Assembly: GCF_023101085.1 (NCBI RefSeq)
Contig: NZ_CP064703.1
Span: forward strand, 1,054,001-1,118,000
Source of the DNA: Bradyrhizobium sp. 170
GTDB taxonomy: Bacteria > Pseudomonadota > Alphaproteobacteria > Rhizobiales > Xanthobacteraceae
DNA length: 64,000 nt
Direction: 5' to 3'
Shown in pieces: positions 8,721-18,867 of this stretch. Position 1 is the stretch's first letter. Every line of letters begins with the position of its first letter. The notes below the pieces were generated by a model. The model made no database searches. It saw only the letters and a program-made list of their open reading frames with translations, and was not told the origin of the DNA. Made by a program: the position numbers and the translations under genes.

Positions 8721-8853
8721 CGCATCGCTGCCTGCACCGCCACCCCGGCGGTGGCTAGAAAATTGCACGCATGCCGGTTGCGAAACCGGTATCCAACTAA
8801 GCGAAAAAGACGCTAGTTTGCTTGCGCGCGCGCCCGCCGCGCCGGGAGGCCTC

Positions 8854-9981
8854 ATGAAGATTGCCGTTGCCAAGGAAATCGATCCGTCCGAACCGCGGGT
8901 CGCCGCTTCCCCCGACACCGTGAAGAAGTTCAAGGCGATCGGCGCCGAAGTCGCGATCGAGCCGGGCGCGGGCATCAAGTCGGGCCTGCCGGATTCCGAA
9001 TTCACCGCCGTCGGCGCCACCGTCAGCGCTGATGCGTTGAAGGACGCCGACATCATCATCAAGGTGAAACGGCCGGAGGCATCCGAGCTTTCGCAATACA
9101 AGCGCGGCGCGCTGGTCATCGCGATCATGGACCCCTACGGCAATGAAGCGGCGCTGAAGACGATCGCGGATGCCGGCGTCGCGGCGTTTGCGATGGAATT
9201 GATGCCGCGCATTACGCGCGCACAAGTCATGGACGTGCTGTCCTCGCAGGCGAACCTCGCCGGCTACCGCGCAGTGATCGAGGCGGCCGAATCCTTTGGC
9301 CGCGCCTTCCCGATGATGATGACCGCGGCCGGCACCGTTCCGGCCGCGAAAGTGTTCGTGATGGGCGTCGGCGTGGCCGGCCTGCAGGCGATCGCCACCG
9401 CCCGCCGGCTCGGTGCCGTGGTTACCGCGACCGACGTGCGCCCGGCCACGAAAGAGCAGGTCGAGTCGCTCGGCGCAAAGTTCCTCGCGGTCGAGGACGA
9501 GGAATTCAAGAACGCGCAGACCGCCGGCGGCTACGCCAAGGAAATGTCGAAAGAGTACCAGGCCAAGCAGGCCGCCCTCACCGCCGAGCACGTCAAGAAG
9601 CAGGACATCGTCATCACCACGGCCCTGATCCCGGGCCGGCCGGCGCCAAAGCTGGTCAGCGCCGAGATGGTGAAGTCGATGAAGCCGGGCTCGGTGCTGG
9701 TCGACCTTGCCGTCGAGCGCGGCGGCAATGTCGAGGGCGCCAAGGCGGGCGAAGTCGTTGATGTCGAAGGCATCAAGATCGTCGGCTACACCAACGTCGC
9801 CGGCCGCGTGGCGCAATCGGCCTCGAGCCTCTATGCCCGCAATTTGTTCAACTTCATCGAGACCATGGTCGACAAGCCGAACAAGGCGCTCGCGGTCAAT
9901 TGGGACGACGAACTGGTGAAAGCCACCGCGCTGACCAAAGACGGCGCCGTCATCCATCCGAACTTCCAGCCGAAAGCCTAA
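8854..9981 (+). CDS. pntAA: Proton-translocating NAD(P) transhydrogenase, alpha subunit part 1
   Basis: 375-residue soluble NAD(H)-binding domain I of transhydrogenase, which couples hydride transfer from NADH to NADP+ to proton entry. It begins [20 protein letters not shown], the typical alanine-dehydrogenase-like start, and has the nucleotide-binding segment [21 protein letters not shown]. The ATG at 8854 follows GGGAGG. The alpha chain is split as in Rhodospirillum: the membrane part is the next gene, 11 bases downstream. Three genes form one operon supplying NADPH. Confidence 0.96.
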   Translation: MKIAVAKEIDPSEPRVAASPDTVKKFKAIGAEVAIEPGAGIKSGLPDSEFTAVGATVSADALKDADIIIKVKRPEASELSQYKRGALVIAIMDPYGNEAALKTIADAGVAAFAMELMPRITRAQVMDVLSSQANLAGYRAVIEAAESFGRAFPMMMTAAGTVPAAKVFVMGVGVAGLQAIATARRLGAVVTATDVRPATKEQVESLGAKFLAVEDEEFKNAQTAGGYAKEMSKEYQAKQAALTAEHVKKQDIVITTALIPGRPAPKLVSAEMVKSMKPGSVLVDLAVERGGNVEGAKAGEVVDVEGIKIVGYTNVAGRVAQSASSLYARNLFNFIETMVDKPNKALAVNWDDELVKATALTKDGAVIHPNFQPKA

Positions 9982-9992
9982 GGAGAGAAGCC

Positions 9993-10310
9993 ATGGAGCA
10001 TGTAGCCCAAGCCGTCGATCCCTTCGTATTCCGGCTGTCGATTTTCGTCCTCGCCGTCTTCGTCGGCTATTTCGTGGTGTGGTCGGTGACCCCGGCGCTG
10101 CATACGCCGCTGATGTCGGTGACGAACGCGATCTCCTCGGTGATCGTGGTCGGCGCCTTGCTCGCGGTCGGCGTCCCGATGATCTCGAGCGGCAGCGGTT
10201 GGGCGCGCGGCTTCGGCTTCATCGCGCTGATCTTCGCCTGTGTGAATATCTTCGGCGGCTTCCTTGTCACCCAGCGCATGCTGGCGATGTACAAGAAGAA
10301 GGCCAAGTGA
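9993..10310 (+). CDS. pntAB: NAD(P) transhydrogenase, alpha subunit part 2 (membrane domain)
   Basis: 105 residues with three or four hydrophobic helices; the segment [27 protein letters not shown] is diagnostic of the membrane portion of the alpha chain and forms part of the proton channel with the beta subunit. AAGGAGAG lies just upstream of the ATG at 9993. The gene is a separate small reading frame between pntAA and pntB, confirming the three-subunit type of enzyme. Confidence 0.95.
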   Translation: MEHVAQAVDPFVFRLSIFVLAVFVGYFVVWSVTPALHTPLMSVTNAISSVIVVGALLAVGVPMISSGSGWARGFGFIALIFACVNIFGGFLVTQRMLAMYKKKAK

Positions 10311-10352
10311 GCGGCGTGCACCTCGGGGTGACGAAGACAAAGGGGACCTGAG

Positions 10353-11750
10353 ATGAACGCCAATCTGGCTGCAATTCTGTATCTCGTGGCGGGTGTTTTG
10401 TTCATCCTGTCGCTGCGCGGTTTGTCCAGTCCGGCGTCATCCCGCCAGGGCAACCTGTTCGGCATGATCGGCATGGCGATCGCAGTCGCCACCACGCTCG
10501 CCAGTCATCCGCCGGCGGACGGCGTCGCCTGGCTGCTGGTTATCCTCGGCATCGCCATCGGCGGCGGCGTCGGCGCGGTCATTGCGCGGCGGGTGCCGAT
10601 GACCTCGATGCCGGAACTGGTCGCGGCCTTCCACTCGCTGGTCGGCATGGCCGCGGTGCTGGTCGCCGCCGGCGCGTTCTACGCGCCCGAAGCCTTCGAC
10701 ATCGGCAAGCCCGGCGCGATTCACGCCTCGAGCCTGGTCGAGATGTCGCTCGGTGTCGCCATCGGCGCGCTGACCTTCACCGGCTCGGTGATCGCGTTCC
10801 TGAAGCTTTCCGCGCGCATGAGCGGCGCGCCGATCATCCTGCCCGGCCGCCACATCATCAACATCGCGCTCGCGCTTGCGCTGGTGTTCTTCATTTTCGG
10901 CCTGGTCCGGTCCGGCAGCGCGATCGACTTCTGGCTCATCACCATCATTGCGCTGGTGCTCGGCGTGCTCATGATCATCCCGATCGGCGGCGCCGACATG
11001 CCGGTCGTGATCTCGATGCTGAACTCCTATTCCGGCTGGGCTGCGGCCGGCATCGGCTTCACGCTCGGCAACTCCGCGCTGATCATCACCGGTGCGCTGG
11101 TCGGCTCCTCGGGCGCGATCCTGTCCTACATCATGTGCCACGCGATGAACCGTTCCTTCATCTCGGTCATCCTCGGCGGCTTCGGCGGCGAGACGGCGGC
11201 CGCAGGTGGCGGCAGCGGCGAGCAGAAGCCTGCAAAACTCGGCTCGGCCGACGACGCGGCCTTCATCATGAAGAACGCGCAGAAGGTGATCATCGTGCCG
11301 GGCTATGGCATGGCGGTGGCGCAGGCCCAGCATGCGCTGCGCGAAATGGGCGACCTCCTGAAGAAGGAAGGCGTCGAGGTGAAGTACGCGATTCACCCGG
11401 TTGCCGGCCGCATGCCCGGCCACATGAACGTGCTGCTGGCGGAAGCCAACGTGCCCTACGACGAGGTGTTCGAGCTCGAGGACATCAATTCGGAGTTTGC
11501 GCAGGCCGACATCGCCTTCGTGATCGGCGCCAACGACGTCACCAACCCGGCCGCGGAAGAAGACAAGACCTCGCCGATCTACGGCATGCCGGTGCTGCAG
11601 GTCTGGAAGGCGGGCACCGTGATGTTCATCAAGCGCTCGCTGGCCTCGGGCTATGCCGGCATCGACAATCCGCTGTTCTACCGCGATAACACCATGATGC
11701 TGCTCGGCGACGCCAAGAAGGTCACCGAGAGCATCGTCAAGGGGATGTAA
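10353..11750 (+). CDS. pntB: NAD(P) transhydrogenase, beta subunit
   Basis: 465 residues. The N-terminal two thirds hold about nine transmembrane helices (domain II), followed by the soluble NADP(H)-binding domain III with VIIVPGYGMAVAQAQHALRE and the lid motif VAGRMPGHMNVLLAEANVPY. Full length for the family. It lies 42 bases after pntAB in the same operon. The alpha/beta hydrolase gene starts 18 bases after its stop, so that gene may share the transcript. Confidence 0.97.
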   Translation: MNANLAAILYLVAGVLFILSLRGLSSPASSRQGNLFGMIGMAIAVATTLASHPPADGVAWLLVILGIAIGGGVGAVIARRVPMTSMPELVAAFHSLVGMAAVLVAAGAFYAPEAFDIGKPGAIHASSLVEMSLGVAIGALTFTGSVIAFLKLSARMSGAPIILPGRHIINIALALALVFFIFGLVRSGSAIDFWLITIIALVLGVLMIIPIGGADMPVVISMLNSYSGWAAAGIGFTLGNSALIITGALVGSSGAILSYIMCHAMNRSFISVILGGFGGETAAAGGGSGEQKPAKLGSADDAAFIMKNAQKVIIVPGYGMAVAQAQHALREMGDLLKKEGVEVKYAIHPVAGRMPGHMNVLLAEANVPYDEVFELEDINSEFAQADIAFVIGANDVTNPAAEEDKTSPIYGMPVLQVWKAGTVMFIKRSLASGYAGIDNPLFYRDNTMMLLGDAKKVTESIVKGM

Positions 11751-11768
11751 CGCGCTCCCAGGAAATTC

Positions 11769-12575
11769 ATGACCGTACTGAAATGGCTACTGATCGTCGT
11801 CTCAGTCGGTTATGTCTGCGGACTGCTCGCGTTGTTCTTCGCGCAGCGCGCCGTCCTGTTTCCGGCCCCGACGGGTGCGCGCACGGCGCCACAAGCAGCG
11901 GGCTTTCCGGAGGCCGAAGAGCATATTCTGACCACGGCTGACGGTGAGAAGGTCATCGTCTGGCACGTTCCGGCCAGGCCGGGCCGTCCGGTCGTGCTCT
12001 ACTTCCATGGCAATGGCGACTATCTCGCCGGCTTCTTCGGCCGCTTTCGCAGCATCATCGCCGACGGGACCGGGGTCGTTGTATTGTCCTATCGCGGCTA
12101 TGCGGGCTCAACCGGGCAGCCGAGCGAGCACGGATTGCTGCAGGATGCCGCGGCGGCCTATGCCTTTACGGCCGCGCGCTATCGCGCGGACAACATCGTC
12201 GTCTGGGGCTTCTCGCTTGGCACCGGCGTTGCGGTGGCGCTTGCGGCAGATCAGCGGATCGGGAGGTTGATCCTGGAAGCTTCCTATACGTCGATCACCG
12301 ATGTCGCCGCGTCGGCGTTCTGGTTTGCACCCGTGCGTCTATTGATGCGGGATCAGTTCCGTTCCGACGCGCAGATCGCGAGGGTCAAGGTTCCGCTGCT
12401 CGTGATGCATGGCGCGCTGGATCCCACGATACCCGTTGCCTTTGGCGAGCGGCTGTTTGCGCTGGCGAACGAGCCGAAACGGTTTGTCCGCCTTGCCCGA
12501 GGCGGTCATAACGATCTGGATAATTTCGGCGCGATTGAAATCGCGCGAAATTTCATCAACCTTGCGAGGGGGTGA
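11769..12575 (+). CDS. Membrane-anchored alpha/beta hydrolase, BEM46-like
   Basis: 268 residues: an N-terminal membrane anchor (about 5-25), then an alpha/beta hydrolase fold. The nucleophile Ser149 is in GFSLGTG, the acid is Asp218 in HGALDPTIP and the base His247 in RGGHNDL; the oxyanion segment is YFHGNGD. The substrate is unknown; BEM46-type proteins are orphan serine hydrolases at the membrane. Close spacing to pntB suggests co-transcription but no obvious metabolic link. Confidence 0.88.
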   Translation: MTVLKWLLIVVSVGYVCGLLALFFAQRAVLFPAPTGARTAPQAAGFPEAEEHILTTADGEKVIVWHVPARPGRPVVLYFHGNGDYLAGFFGRFRSIIADGTGVVVLSYRGYAGSTGQPSEHGLLQDAAAAYAFTAARYRADNIVVWGFSLGTGVAVALAADQRIGRLILEASYTSITDVAASAFWFAPVRLLMRDQFRSDAQIARVKVPLLVMHGALDPTIPVAFGERLFALANEPKRFVRLARGGHNDLDNFGAIEIARNFINLARG

Positions 12576-12629
12576 TGGCTGTTATGGTGGGCGCATCCTG
12601 CGTCCACGAACCTGTTGGGATTTGATCGC

Positions 12630-13727
12630 ATGAGCGCACACGGACCGATGCCGCGATCGGCCTGGATATTCCCGGCGCTGGCGATGCTGCTGTTTGCCGT
12701 GGCCATCGCCCTCGGGCTCAACTTTACGCCGTCAGTCGGTGGGTTCTTGTTCGCGGTGGTGCTGCTGGCGATCCTGTTCGGCACCGTGTTCGCAGCCGTG
12801 CATCATGCCGAGGTGATCGCCGAGCGAATCGGCGAGCCCTACGGCACGCTGCTGTTGACGCTTGCGGTCACCATCATCGAGGTCGCGCTGATCGCCACCA
12901 TCATGCTCGGCGACAAGCCGCAACCGGCGCTGGCGCGCGACACCGTGTTCGCGGTGGTGATGATCGTGTGCAACGGCCTCGTCGGCCTCTGCATCTTCAT
13001 CGGCGGCCTGCGCTACCGCGAGCAGGATTTTCAGGTCTCGGGCGCGAACCTTTATCTCAGCGTGCTGTTCGTGCTGGCGACCATCACGCTGATCATGCCG
13101 AACTATACGCTGACGGCGCCGGGGCCGATCTATTCAGCGGCCCAGCTCGGATTCGTCAGCATCGTCACCCTCGTTCTCTATGCCGTGTTTCTCTATACCC
13201 AGACCATCCGGCATCGTGATTATTTCATCAACCAGGCCAAAGGCGAGGCGGCCGGCGAATCCCGACTGTCCAACCGGATGCTGGCGCTCAGCATCGCGCT
13301 GTTGCTTGTGTCCCTGCTGGCGGTGGTGCTGCTGGCCAAGAAATTTTCGACGGTCGTCGATGCCGTGACCGCGATGATTGGCGCGCCGTCCGCCTTCGCA
13401 GGCGTGATCGTGGCGGCGTTGATCCTGCTGCCGGAGGGCGTTGCGGCGGTCGGCGCCGCGCGCAGGAACGACCTGCAGAAAAGCATCAATCTCGCGCTCG
13501 GCTCTTCGCTCGCCACGATCGGGCTGACGGTGCCGGCGGTCGCAGTCGTCGCCTACACGCTCGACAAGCAGCTGGTGCTCGGGCTCAATGCGCCGGAGAT
13601 GGTGCTCTTGGTGCTGACCTTCGTCATCAGCATGCTCACCTTCGGCACCGGCCGCACCAACATCCTGTTCGGGCTCGTGCACATGCTGGTATTCGCCGTG
13701 TTCCTGTTTATGGTGTTCGTGCCGTAA
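12630..13727 (+). CDS. Calcium:proton antiporter, ChaA/CAX type
   Basis: 365-residue polytopic cation exchanger. The two signature repeats are present: HHAEVIAERIGEPYGTLLLT followed by TIIEVALIATI, and later LLPEGVAAVGAARRNDLQKS followed by NLALGSSLATIGLTVP, both with the conserved acidic residue in a helix. About 11 transmembrane segments. I chose the ATG at 12630 (MSAHGPMPRSAW); an in-frame TTG lies 15 bases upstream. Probable role is Ca2+ or Na+ export and pH homeostasis. Confidence 0.9.
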   Translation: MSAHGPMPRSAWIFPALAMLLFAVAIALGLNFTPSVGGFLFAVVLLAILFGTVFAAVHHAEVIAERIGEPYGTLLLTLAVTIIEVALIATIMLGDKPQPALARDTVFAVVMIVCNGLVGLCIFIGGLRYREQDFQVSGANLYLSVLFVLATITLIMPNYTLTAPGPIYSAAQLGFVSIVTLVLYAVFLYTQTIRHRDYFINQAKGEAAGESRLSNRMLALSIALLLVSLLAVVLLAKKFSTVVDAVTAMIGAPSAFAGVIVAALILLPEGVAAVGAARRNDLQKSINLALGSSLATIGLTVPAVAVVAYTLDKQLVLGLNAPEMVLLVLTFVISMLTFGTGRTNILFGLVHMLVFAVFLFMVFVP

Positions 13728-13748
13728 TTCCCCTGGAGTGAATCTGAT

Positions 13749-14033
13749 ATGATCGCCGCCAAATCCGACATTCAGGTCGATACATCAGAAGTCCGCGTTA
13801 CCGAGTGGCGGCTGCCGCCGGGCAGCGCTACCGGCCATCACACCCACGGGATGGATTATGTGATCGTGCCGGTGACCTCGGGCGAGATGACCATCGTCGC
13901 GCCGAACGGCGATCGCACCAAGGCGCAGCTCGGGGCCGGCAAATCCTATTTCCGGAAAGCCGGCGTCCAGCACGACGTGCTCAACGAGACGGCAGCCGAG
14001 ATCGTGTTTCTGGAGGTCGAACTGAAGCCCTGA
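13749..14033 (+). CDS. Small cupin-domain protein
   Basis: 94 residues forming a single conserved beta-barrel cupin. The motif GSATGHHTHGMDYVIVPVTSGE supplies two His and the Glu for a metal site, and KAGVQHDVLNETAAE supplies the second-motif His. It lies 21 bases after the antiporter gene on the same strand, so probably co-transcribed. Stand-alone cupins of this size are often small-molecule binders or isomerases; no specific function can be assigned. Confidence 0.85.
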   Translation: MIAAKSDIQVDTSEVRVTEWRLPPGSATGHHTHGMDYVIVPVTSGEMTIVAPNGDRTKAQLGAGKSYFRKAGVQHDVLNETAAEIVFLEVELKP

Positions 14034-14238
14034 CCATCCGCCGTGGAGCCGTGGCCCGGGGCCGGGCGGCGGCGGGAACCGTTAACCTCCCGGAAACGAA
14101 ACCTGGATTTTCCGGCTCGATCCAGGCCGGCGTTGCCCGGCCTGCACGGGAACTGCTGAATTGCCTCCGATCCGTCGCAGTTGATCCCTCAATGTGCCTC
14201 AAAGTTCCGGCAATTGAAGGACCGCGGGGAGGGTCGGA

Positions 14239-15282
14239 ATGCTGAATTACCTGAAGAAGTTCGCCGTAGACATCTTTCCCTCGGTCGCTGCGACCGTCAT
14301 CGGGGCGTACATCGTCAACCACTACATCGTGAGCAAGCCCAACGCGGACGCTCCTGCCGCTGCGGTGTCGACCGCCAACCCCAAGGGGGAAGGCAAGGCT
14401 GAAGCCAAATCCGACGCCAAGTCGGCCGACACCACGGCCAGTGTCAGCAATCTCCCGGCTGCCGGCGTCAAGGCGAGGGGAATCTCCGAGAAGGCCATCA
14501 TGGAAAAGACCGCTGCCGAGCGGCCGGCGGTGGTCGAAAAGGCCCAGGAAAAGACCGACGCAAAAGCCGAAGCGAAGGCTGACGCCAAGCCCGACACCAA
14601 GTCCTCCGACACCAAGTCCGCCGATTCCAAGTCCTCCGATTCCAAGTCGGATGTGAAATCGGCCGAAAGCCCGGCCGAGGCCCGTCATGCAGCGGCGCCG
14701 CGTGAAAAGGAAAAGATCAGAGTCATACTGCCGTCACCCGTGCAGCCCGTGAATTCCTCGGCGGCTCCGGTTGCGGCGACAGCACCGGCCGCCCCGGTCG
14801 AGACTGCGGCTGCGCCGGAAGAAAGGCGCGATGCCAACGATCTGGCGCGCGCCGCGATCGAGCGCCTGCGCGTCAATGGCGAAACCTCTCCGCGCGCGCC
14901 TGAGACGGCCCGCGCCCCCGAAGCGCCCAGGGTTGCGAATGCGCCCGTGGTGACGAACGCGCCTGTGGTCGCCAATGCACCTGCCGCCGCGAATGCGCCC
15001 GCCCTTCGTCCGCTGCCGCCGCCCATCATGGTCTCGGGCTCGCCGGCGGGCGACCCCTATGGTCAGCCATCGTCTGGTCAGACTTCGTCGCAGGCGCGGC
15101 CGCCTTATGCCGAAGCCGTCAATCCGAACCGCCCAACGCCGCCTGCCGAAATTCCGGTCTCGCGCCCGCTCGATCTGCGTGCCGAAGTGGCCGAACCTTC
15201 CGTGCGCGAACGCGCCACGGCGGCCGCCGAGGACGCGTTGTCGACCGCCAAGTCACTCTTCCACGCGGTGCTGCCGAAATAA
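14239..15282 (+). CDS. Membrane-anchored Ala/Lys/Pro-rich protein of unknown function
   Basis: 347 residues. One N-terminal hydrophobic segment (about 9-30, VDIFPSVAATVIGAYIVNHY) is followed by a long low-complexity region: Ala/Lys/Asp repeats (about 55-145, with DTKSSDTKSADSKSSDSKSD) and an Ala/Pro/Val region holding repeated NAPVV/NAPAA units (about 232-255). No catalytic domain is visible. It looks like a disordered periplasmic or cytoplasmic tail tethered to the membrane. The repeat-rich DNA is prone to slippage, so length may vary between strains. Confidence 0.8.
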   Translation: MLNYLKKFAVDIFPSVAATVIGAYIVNHYIVSKPNADAPAAAVSTANPKGEGKAEAKSDAKSADTTASVSNLPAAGVKARGISEKAIMEKTAAERPAVVEKAQEKTDAKAEAKADAKPDTKSSDTKSADSKSSDSKSDVKSAESPAEARHAAAPREKEKIRVILPSPVQPVNSSAAPVAATAPAAPVETAAAPEERRDANDLARAAIERLRVNGETSPRAPETARAPEAPRVANAPVVTNAPVVANAPAAANAPALRPLPPPIMVSGSPAGDPYGQPSSGQTSSQARPPYAEAVNPNRPTPPAEIPVSRPLDLRAEVAEPSVRERATAAAEDALSTAKSLFHAVLPK

Positions 15283-15408
15283 GTCTATGACCTCTTCGGG
15301 CGAGGCAGGTCCTCGGACTTGATCCGAGGGCTTTTGTCTGGCGCAAGGAAACGCGCCAGCAAAGCTGCAGCCCGGCTCCTCACTCAATCAAAAACCGCGA
15401 AGACCCTG

Positions 15409-15475
15409 GAGCCTCATTCCGATGGAATCGGAATGAGGCTCTGGATTTTTGATTTGACGCGTATTCTTGACGCTC
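15409..15475. repeat. Palindromic repeat (family 1), acting as terminator between convergent genes
   Basis: A perfect 15-bp stem: arms 15409-15423 and 15427-15441 (GAGCCTCATTCCGAT and its complement) around loop GGA, followed by TGGATTTTTGATTTGACGCG. The reverse complement of the flank (GCGTCAAGAATACGCGTCAAA) matches the element at 17661-17760, so this is one copy of a dispersed family. It lies between the gene ending at 15282 and the TPR gene read from the other side. Confidence 0.8.
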
Positions 15476-15479
15476 ACAT

Positions 15480-16124
15480 CTAGCCGCCGGTGCGCGCGAG
15501 GCCGCTTCGCGCGGCTTCGTCCTTGGGGCGGAGCGCGAGCGCACGGCCGTAGGAGGTGAACGCCTTGGCCTTGTCGCCGAGACGTTCATAGGTGACGCCA
15601 CGAGCCGACCAGGCTTGCGCGCTGTTGGGATCGGCCTGCACCGCCTCGTCCAGATCGGAAGCGGCCTCCTTTGTCTTGTCGATGGCGAGGTAGCTGGTTG
15701 CACGCGCCAGCAGCGGCTCGACCCGTTGCGGCGTCAGGCCGTTGGCCGCAGTGAAATCCGCGATCGCTTGCTCATGCCGCTTGTCGGCCTGATAGATCAG
15801 GCCGCGGCCGTACAGCGCCGGCACGCTGTAGGGATCGAGTGTGAGCGCGCGGTCGAATTCCGCCAGCGCTTCTTCGGGCTTGCCGGATTTGGCGAGAGTT
15901 TGGCCGCGCGTAGTGTAGCCTTGGGCGTCGCTGACGCTTTGTCCGCTGATCGTGCCCGTCGGTTTCTGCTCGACGGCCTGTGGCTTCTCCTTGTCCGATC
16001 CCCATGATCCCAGGTCGAACGAACAGCCACCGAGAGGAACAGTGAGAACGATCGCCAGCAGCGCGATGGGTACGGCCGTGAAGCGCGAAGCGCAGGGAAG
16101 GGCATTGTAATCCGTAACGGCCAT
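15480..16124 (-). CDS. TPR-repeat lipoprotein
   Basis: 214 residues from the ATG at 16124, chosen over one 69 bases upstream because it puts a lipoprotein signal at the N-terminus: a hydrophobic core and the lipobox LGGC, Cys34. Then come about four tetratricopeptide repeats, for example AQGYTTRGQTLAKSGKPEEA and ALYGRGLIYQADKRHEQAIA. It should be anchored in a membrane and mediate protein contacts, as NlpI-like scaffolds do. No enzymatic domain. Convergent with the Ala/Lys-rich gene across a hairpin. Confidence 0.88.
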   Translation of the reverse strand: MAVTDYNALPCASRFTAVPIALLAIVLTVPLGGCSFDLGSWGSDKEKPQAVEQKPTGTISGQSVSDAQGYTTRGQTLAKSGKPEEALAEFDRALTLDPYSVPALYGRGLIYQADKRHEQAIADFTAANGLTPQRVEPLLARATSYLAIDKTKEAASDLDEAVQADPNSAQAWSARGVTYERLGDKAKAFTSYGRALALRPKDEAARSGLARTGG

Positions 16125-16293
16125 GCAGCGGAATACTCTCGCGTGTTCAATACGGCATAGGTAACCCGATGAGCCGCAAAATGCATCGGTCAAAATAGCC
16201 GCAACGGCCGGCGAAGGAGATGCGAGTGATCGAGCACGCCGCTCGCACCGGCGCTGATTATCCCATCCTGCCGGATCTGCGATGGCGAAAACA

Positions 16294-16320
16294 AAAACGC
16301 GGGCCTGAGGCCCGCGTTTT
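16294..16320 (-). terminator. Strong bidirectional rho-independent terminator after rpsU
   Basis: Arms AAAACGCGGGCC (16294-16305) and GGCCCGCGTTTT (16309-16320) form a perfect 12-bp stem with a 3-base loop. On the minus strand it is followed by TTGTTTTCG and ends rpsU 26 bases after its stop codon. The A/T-flanked GC stem is symmetrical, so it can also stop transcription from the other side. Confidence 0.88.
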
Positions 16321-16345
16321 CAACTCAAATCTTTCTAGAACGCGC

Positions 16346-16651
16346 TCAGCGCGGTCCGCGCGGACCTGCGCCCGGGCCACCACGACCGCCAGCGCCGCCA
16401 CGGTCGCCACCGGGACCGGCGCCGAACACCGGCTTCGGCTTCATCGGCAGCAGGCCTTCGCGCTGCAGCTTCTTGCGGGCCAGCTTGCGCGCGCGGCGCA
16501 CGGCTTCGGCCTTTTCACGGGCCTTCTTTTCGGAGGGCTTTTCGTAGTGCCCGCGGAGCTTCATCTCGCGGAAAATACCCTCGCGCTGCATCTTCTTCTT
16601 CAGCGCCTTGAGGGCTTGATCGACATTGTTATCGCGGACGAGAACCTGCAC
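16346..16651 (-). CDS. rpsU: 30S ribosomal protein S21
   Basis: 101 residues starting at a GTG (16651): the protein opens with [20 protein letters not shown], exactly the S21 start, and AGAGGA lies six bases before it. S21 helps the small subunit with initiation on Shine-Dalgarno mRNAs. The conserved domain ends near residue 75; the last 25 residues are a Gly/Arg/Pro tail ([25 protein letters not shown]), an extension seen in rhizobial S21 proteins. A strong terminator follows. Confidence 0.95.
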   Translation of the reverse strand: MQVLVRDNNVDQALKALKKKMQREGIFREMKLRGHYEKPSEKKAREKAEAVRRARKLARKKLQREGLLPMKPKPVFGAGPGGDRGGAGGRGGPGAGPRGPR

Positions 16652-16907
16652 GCGGCATCCTCTTTCAATTGATCGGATAGGAATTCTGGTAAAGTTAAAG
16701 GGCCGGCGAAAGGCCTGGCCCTTAACCCTGAACGCGGGCATGTAGCAGACAAATCCGCTATTGTCCACCTGAGAAGCCGGTTTCCCCGCCCCGGAAAGCC
16801 ACGAAAATCGGCGGGATCCGGCACCGGTGCGACCCTGGTTCCTCAAATAACGAGCCCATCACGGGCTCCCCCTAGCATCCGGCAACCTAAACATGCGGGA
16901 GGCGAGT

Positions 16908-17630
16908 ATGAATACCAAAAAATATACCGCTGAAGCGATCGGCACGTTTTGGCTCACGTTTGCGGGATGCGGCAGCGCGGTCATCGCCGCCGGCTTTCCT
17001 CAGGTCGGCATAGGCCTGGTCGGCGTGTCCTTGGCGTTCGGCCTGAGCGTCGTGACGATGGCCTATGCGATCGGCCACATCTCCGGCTGCCATCTCAATC
17101 CCGCCGTCACGATCGGCCTCGCGGCCGGCGGACGGTTTCCGGTGCAGCAGATCGTTCCTTACGTGATCGCGCAGGTGATCGGCGCGGTCGTTGCCGCGGC
17201 GCTGCTCTATGTGATCGCAAGCGGCGCGCCCGGCTTCGATCTGGCCAAGGGCTTTGCCTCCAACGGCTATGACGCGCATTCGCCCGGGCAGTACAACATG
17301 ATGGTCTGCTTCATCACCGAAGTGGTGATGACCATGATTTTCCTGTTCATCATCATGGGCGCCACCCACGGCAAGGCGCCCGCGGGCTTTGCGCCGCTCG
17401 CCATCGGATTGGCGCTGGTGATGATCCACCTTGTCAGCATTCCCGTCACCAACACGTCGGTGAATCCCGCGCGCAGCACCGGACCCGCGCTGTTCGTCGG
17501 CGGCTGGGCGCTGGCGCAACTCTGGCTGTTCTGGGTTGCGCCGCTGATCGGCGGTGCGCTCGGCGGTGCGATCTATCGCTGGCTCAGCGAGGAGCCGGCC
17601 GGCATTGTGGAAGGCCTGAAGAGGGCCTGA
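16908..17630 (+). CDS. aqpZ: Aquaporin Z
   Basis: 240-residue water channel with six transmembrane helices and two half-helices. Both NPA boxes are intact: [12 protein letters not shown] and [12 protein letters not shown], the latter followed by the selectivity-filter Arg. The ATG at 16908 follows GGGAGGCG; an upstream ATG at 16893 has no ribosome binding site. It works in the inner membrane in osmotic water movement. The gene is convergent with purK and ends in a palindromic repeat. Confidence 0.95.
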   Translation: MNTKKYTAEAIGTFWLTFAGCGSAVIAAGFPQVGIGLVGVSLAFGLSVVTMAYAIGHISGCHLNPAVTIGLAAGGRFPVQQIVPYVIAQVIGAVVAAALLYVIASGAPGFDLAKGFASNGYDAHSPGQYNMMVCFITEVVMTMIFLFIIMGATHGKAPAGFAPLAIGLALVMIHLVSIPVTNTSVNPARSTGPALFVGGWALAQLWLFWVAPLIGGALGGAIYRWLSEEPAGIVEGLKRA

Positions 17631-17660
17631 TCTTTCAAACGCGCCCGGCGAGAGCACGGG

Positions 17661-17760
17661 TAGAGCGTTTTCGAGCGAAGTGGACACCCGGTTCGCGTCA
17701 AGAAAACGCGTCAAACAAGAATCTAGAGCCCGGTTCTGATTAGATCAGAACCGGGCTCTA
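17661..17760. repeat. Palindromic repeat (family 1), full copy, between aqpZ and purK
   Basis: About 100 bases with two parts: a block containing AGCGTTTTCGAGCGAAGTGG and GCGTCAAGAAAACGCGTCAAA, then a perfect 17-bp stem (17724-17740 / 17744-17760, TAGAGCCCGGTTCTGAT) with a TAG loop. The whole is shared in part with 15409-15475, 39968-40029 and 50068-50141. It ends three bases before the purK stop and can terminate both convergent genes. Confidence 0.85.
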
Positions 17761-17763
17761 GCG

Positions 17764-18867
17764 CTATTTCTTGCTGGCCGGGGACACCTCGGTGACATGG
17801 CCCATCTTGCGGCCCGGCCGCGGCGGGCCCTTGCCGTAAAGGTGCACGGTGGCGCCGGGCACCGTCAGCCATTGCTCGTAGTCGAGGATATCGTCGCCGA
17901 TCAGGTTGGTCATGGTGACCTCGCCGTGACGAACCGGCTTGCCGAGCGGCCAGCCGGCGATCGCCCTGATGTGCTGCTCGAACTGGGAGATCGAGGCGCC
18001 GTCCAGCGTCCAGTGTCCGGAATTATGCACCCGCGGGGCAATCTCGTTGACCAGCACGTGCGGCCCGCCGTTTCCGGCAACGACGAACAATTCGACTGCG
18101 AGCACGCCGACATAGTCGAGCGCGTTGGCGATCTTCTCGGCGACGGCACGCGCGTCTGCGGCCAGCGCATCCGAGATCGCGGCGGGCGCGCGCGAGAATT
18201 TCAGGATGTGATCGCGGTGTTCGTTTTCGGTGACATCGTAGCATTCGACCTCGCCGTCCGCCGAGCGCGCGGCGATCACGGAGATCTCGCGCTCGAAGGG
18301 AACGAAGGCTTCGAGGATCGCGGATTTGGTGCCGAGGTCTTCCCAGACTTGAGCGGGGTCGTCGCCTTCGCGAATGATCGCCTGGCCCTTGCCGTCATAG
18401 CCGAAGCGGCGGGTCTTGATCACGGCGGGAAGGCCGATGCGCGCAATGGCGCTCTGCAGCGTTTCCACCGACGACACGTCGGCATAGTCGGCGGTGTCGA
18501 TGCCGAGCCGCTTGACGAAATCTTTTTCGATCAGCCGGTCCTGCGTGGTTTCGAGGATCCTCTGCGCCGGCAATACCGGACGCCGCGCGGCGAGCACCAT
18601 GGCGGTGGCGGCCGGCACGTTCTCGAATTCATAGGTGATGACGTCGACATCGTTGGCGAACAACTCCAGCGCCTCGACGTCGGCATATTCGGCACAGGTC
18701 GCGTTCAGCACAACGTCGAAGGCGGGCGAGTCCGGGTCCGGCGAAAACACCTGGCATTTCAGGCCAAGGCGCGCCGCCGCCATCGCCAGCATCCGGCCCA
18801 ATTGTCCACCGCCGAGAATTCCGATGGTGTCGCCCGGCTTCAGCTTCACCTTGCCTGAAGCCGTCAC
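17764..18867 (-). CDS. purK: N5-carboxyaminoimidazole ribonucleotide synthase
   Basis: ATP-grasp enzyme of purine synthesis that carboxylates AIR with bicarbonate to give N5-CAIR. 367 residues from a GTG at 18867, whose GTGA overlaps the purE stop. The N-terminal [20 protein letters not shown], central RFGYDGKGQ and the metal-binding ELFV...[14 protein letters not shown] segment are all present. The product goes to PurE encoded immediately upstream; the overlap supports equimolar synthesis. Confidence 0.96.
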   Translation of the reverse strand: MTASGKVKLKPGDTIGILGGGQLGRMLAMAAARLGLKCQVFSPDPDSPAFDVVLNATCAEYADVEALELFANDVDVITYEFENVPAATAMVLAARRPVLPAQRILETTQDRLIEKDFVKRLGIDTADYADVSSVETLQSAIARIGLPAVIKTRRFGYDGKGQAIIREGDDPAQVWEDLGTKSAILEAFVPFEREISVIAARSADGEVECYDVTENEHRDHILKFSRAPAAISDALAADARAVAEKIANALDYVGVLAVELFVVAGNGGPHVLVNEIAPRVHNSGHWTLDGASISQFEQHIRAIAGWPLGKPVRHGEVTMTNLIGDDILDYEQWLTVPGATVHLYGKGPPRPGRKMGHVTEVSPASKK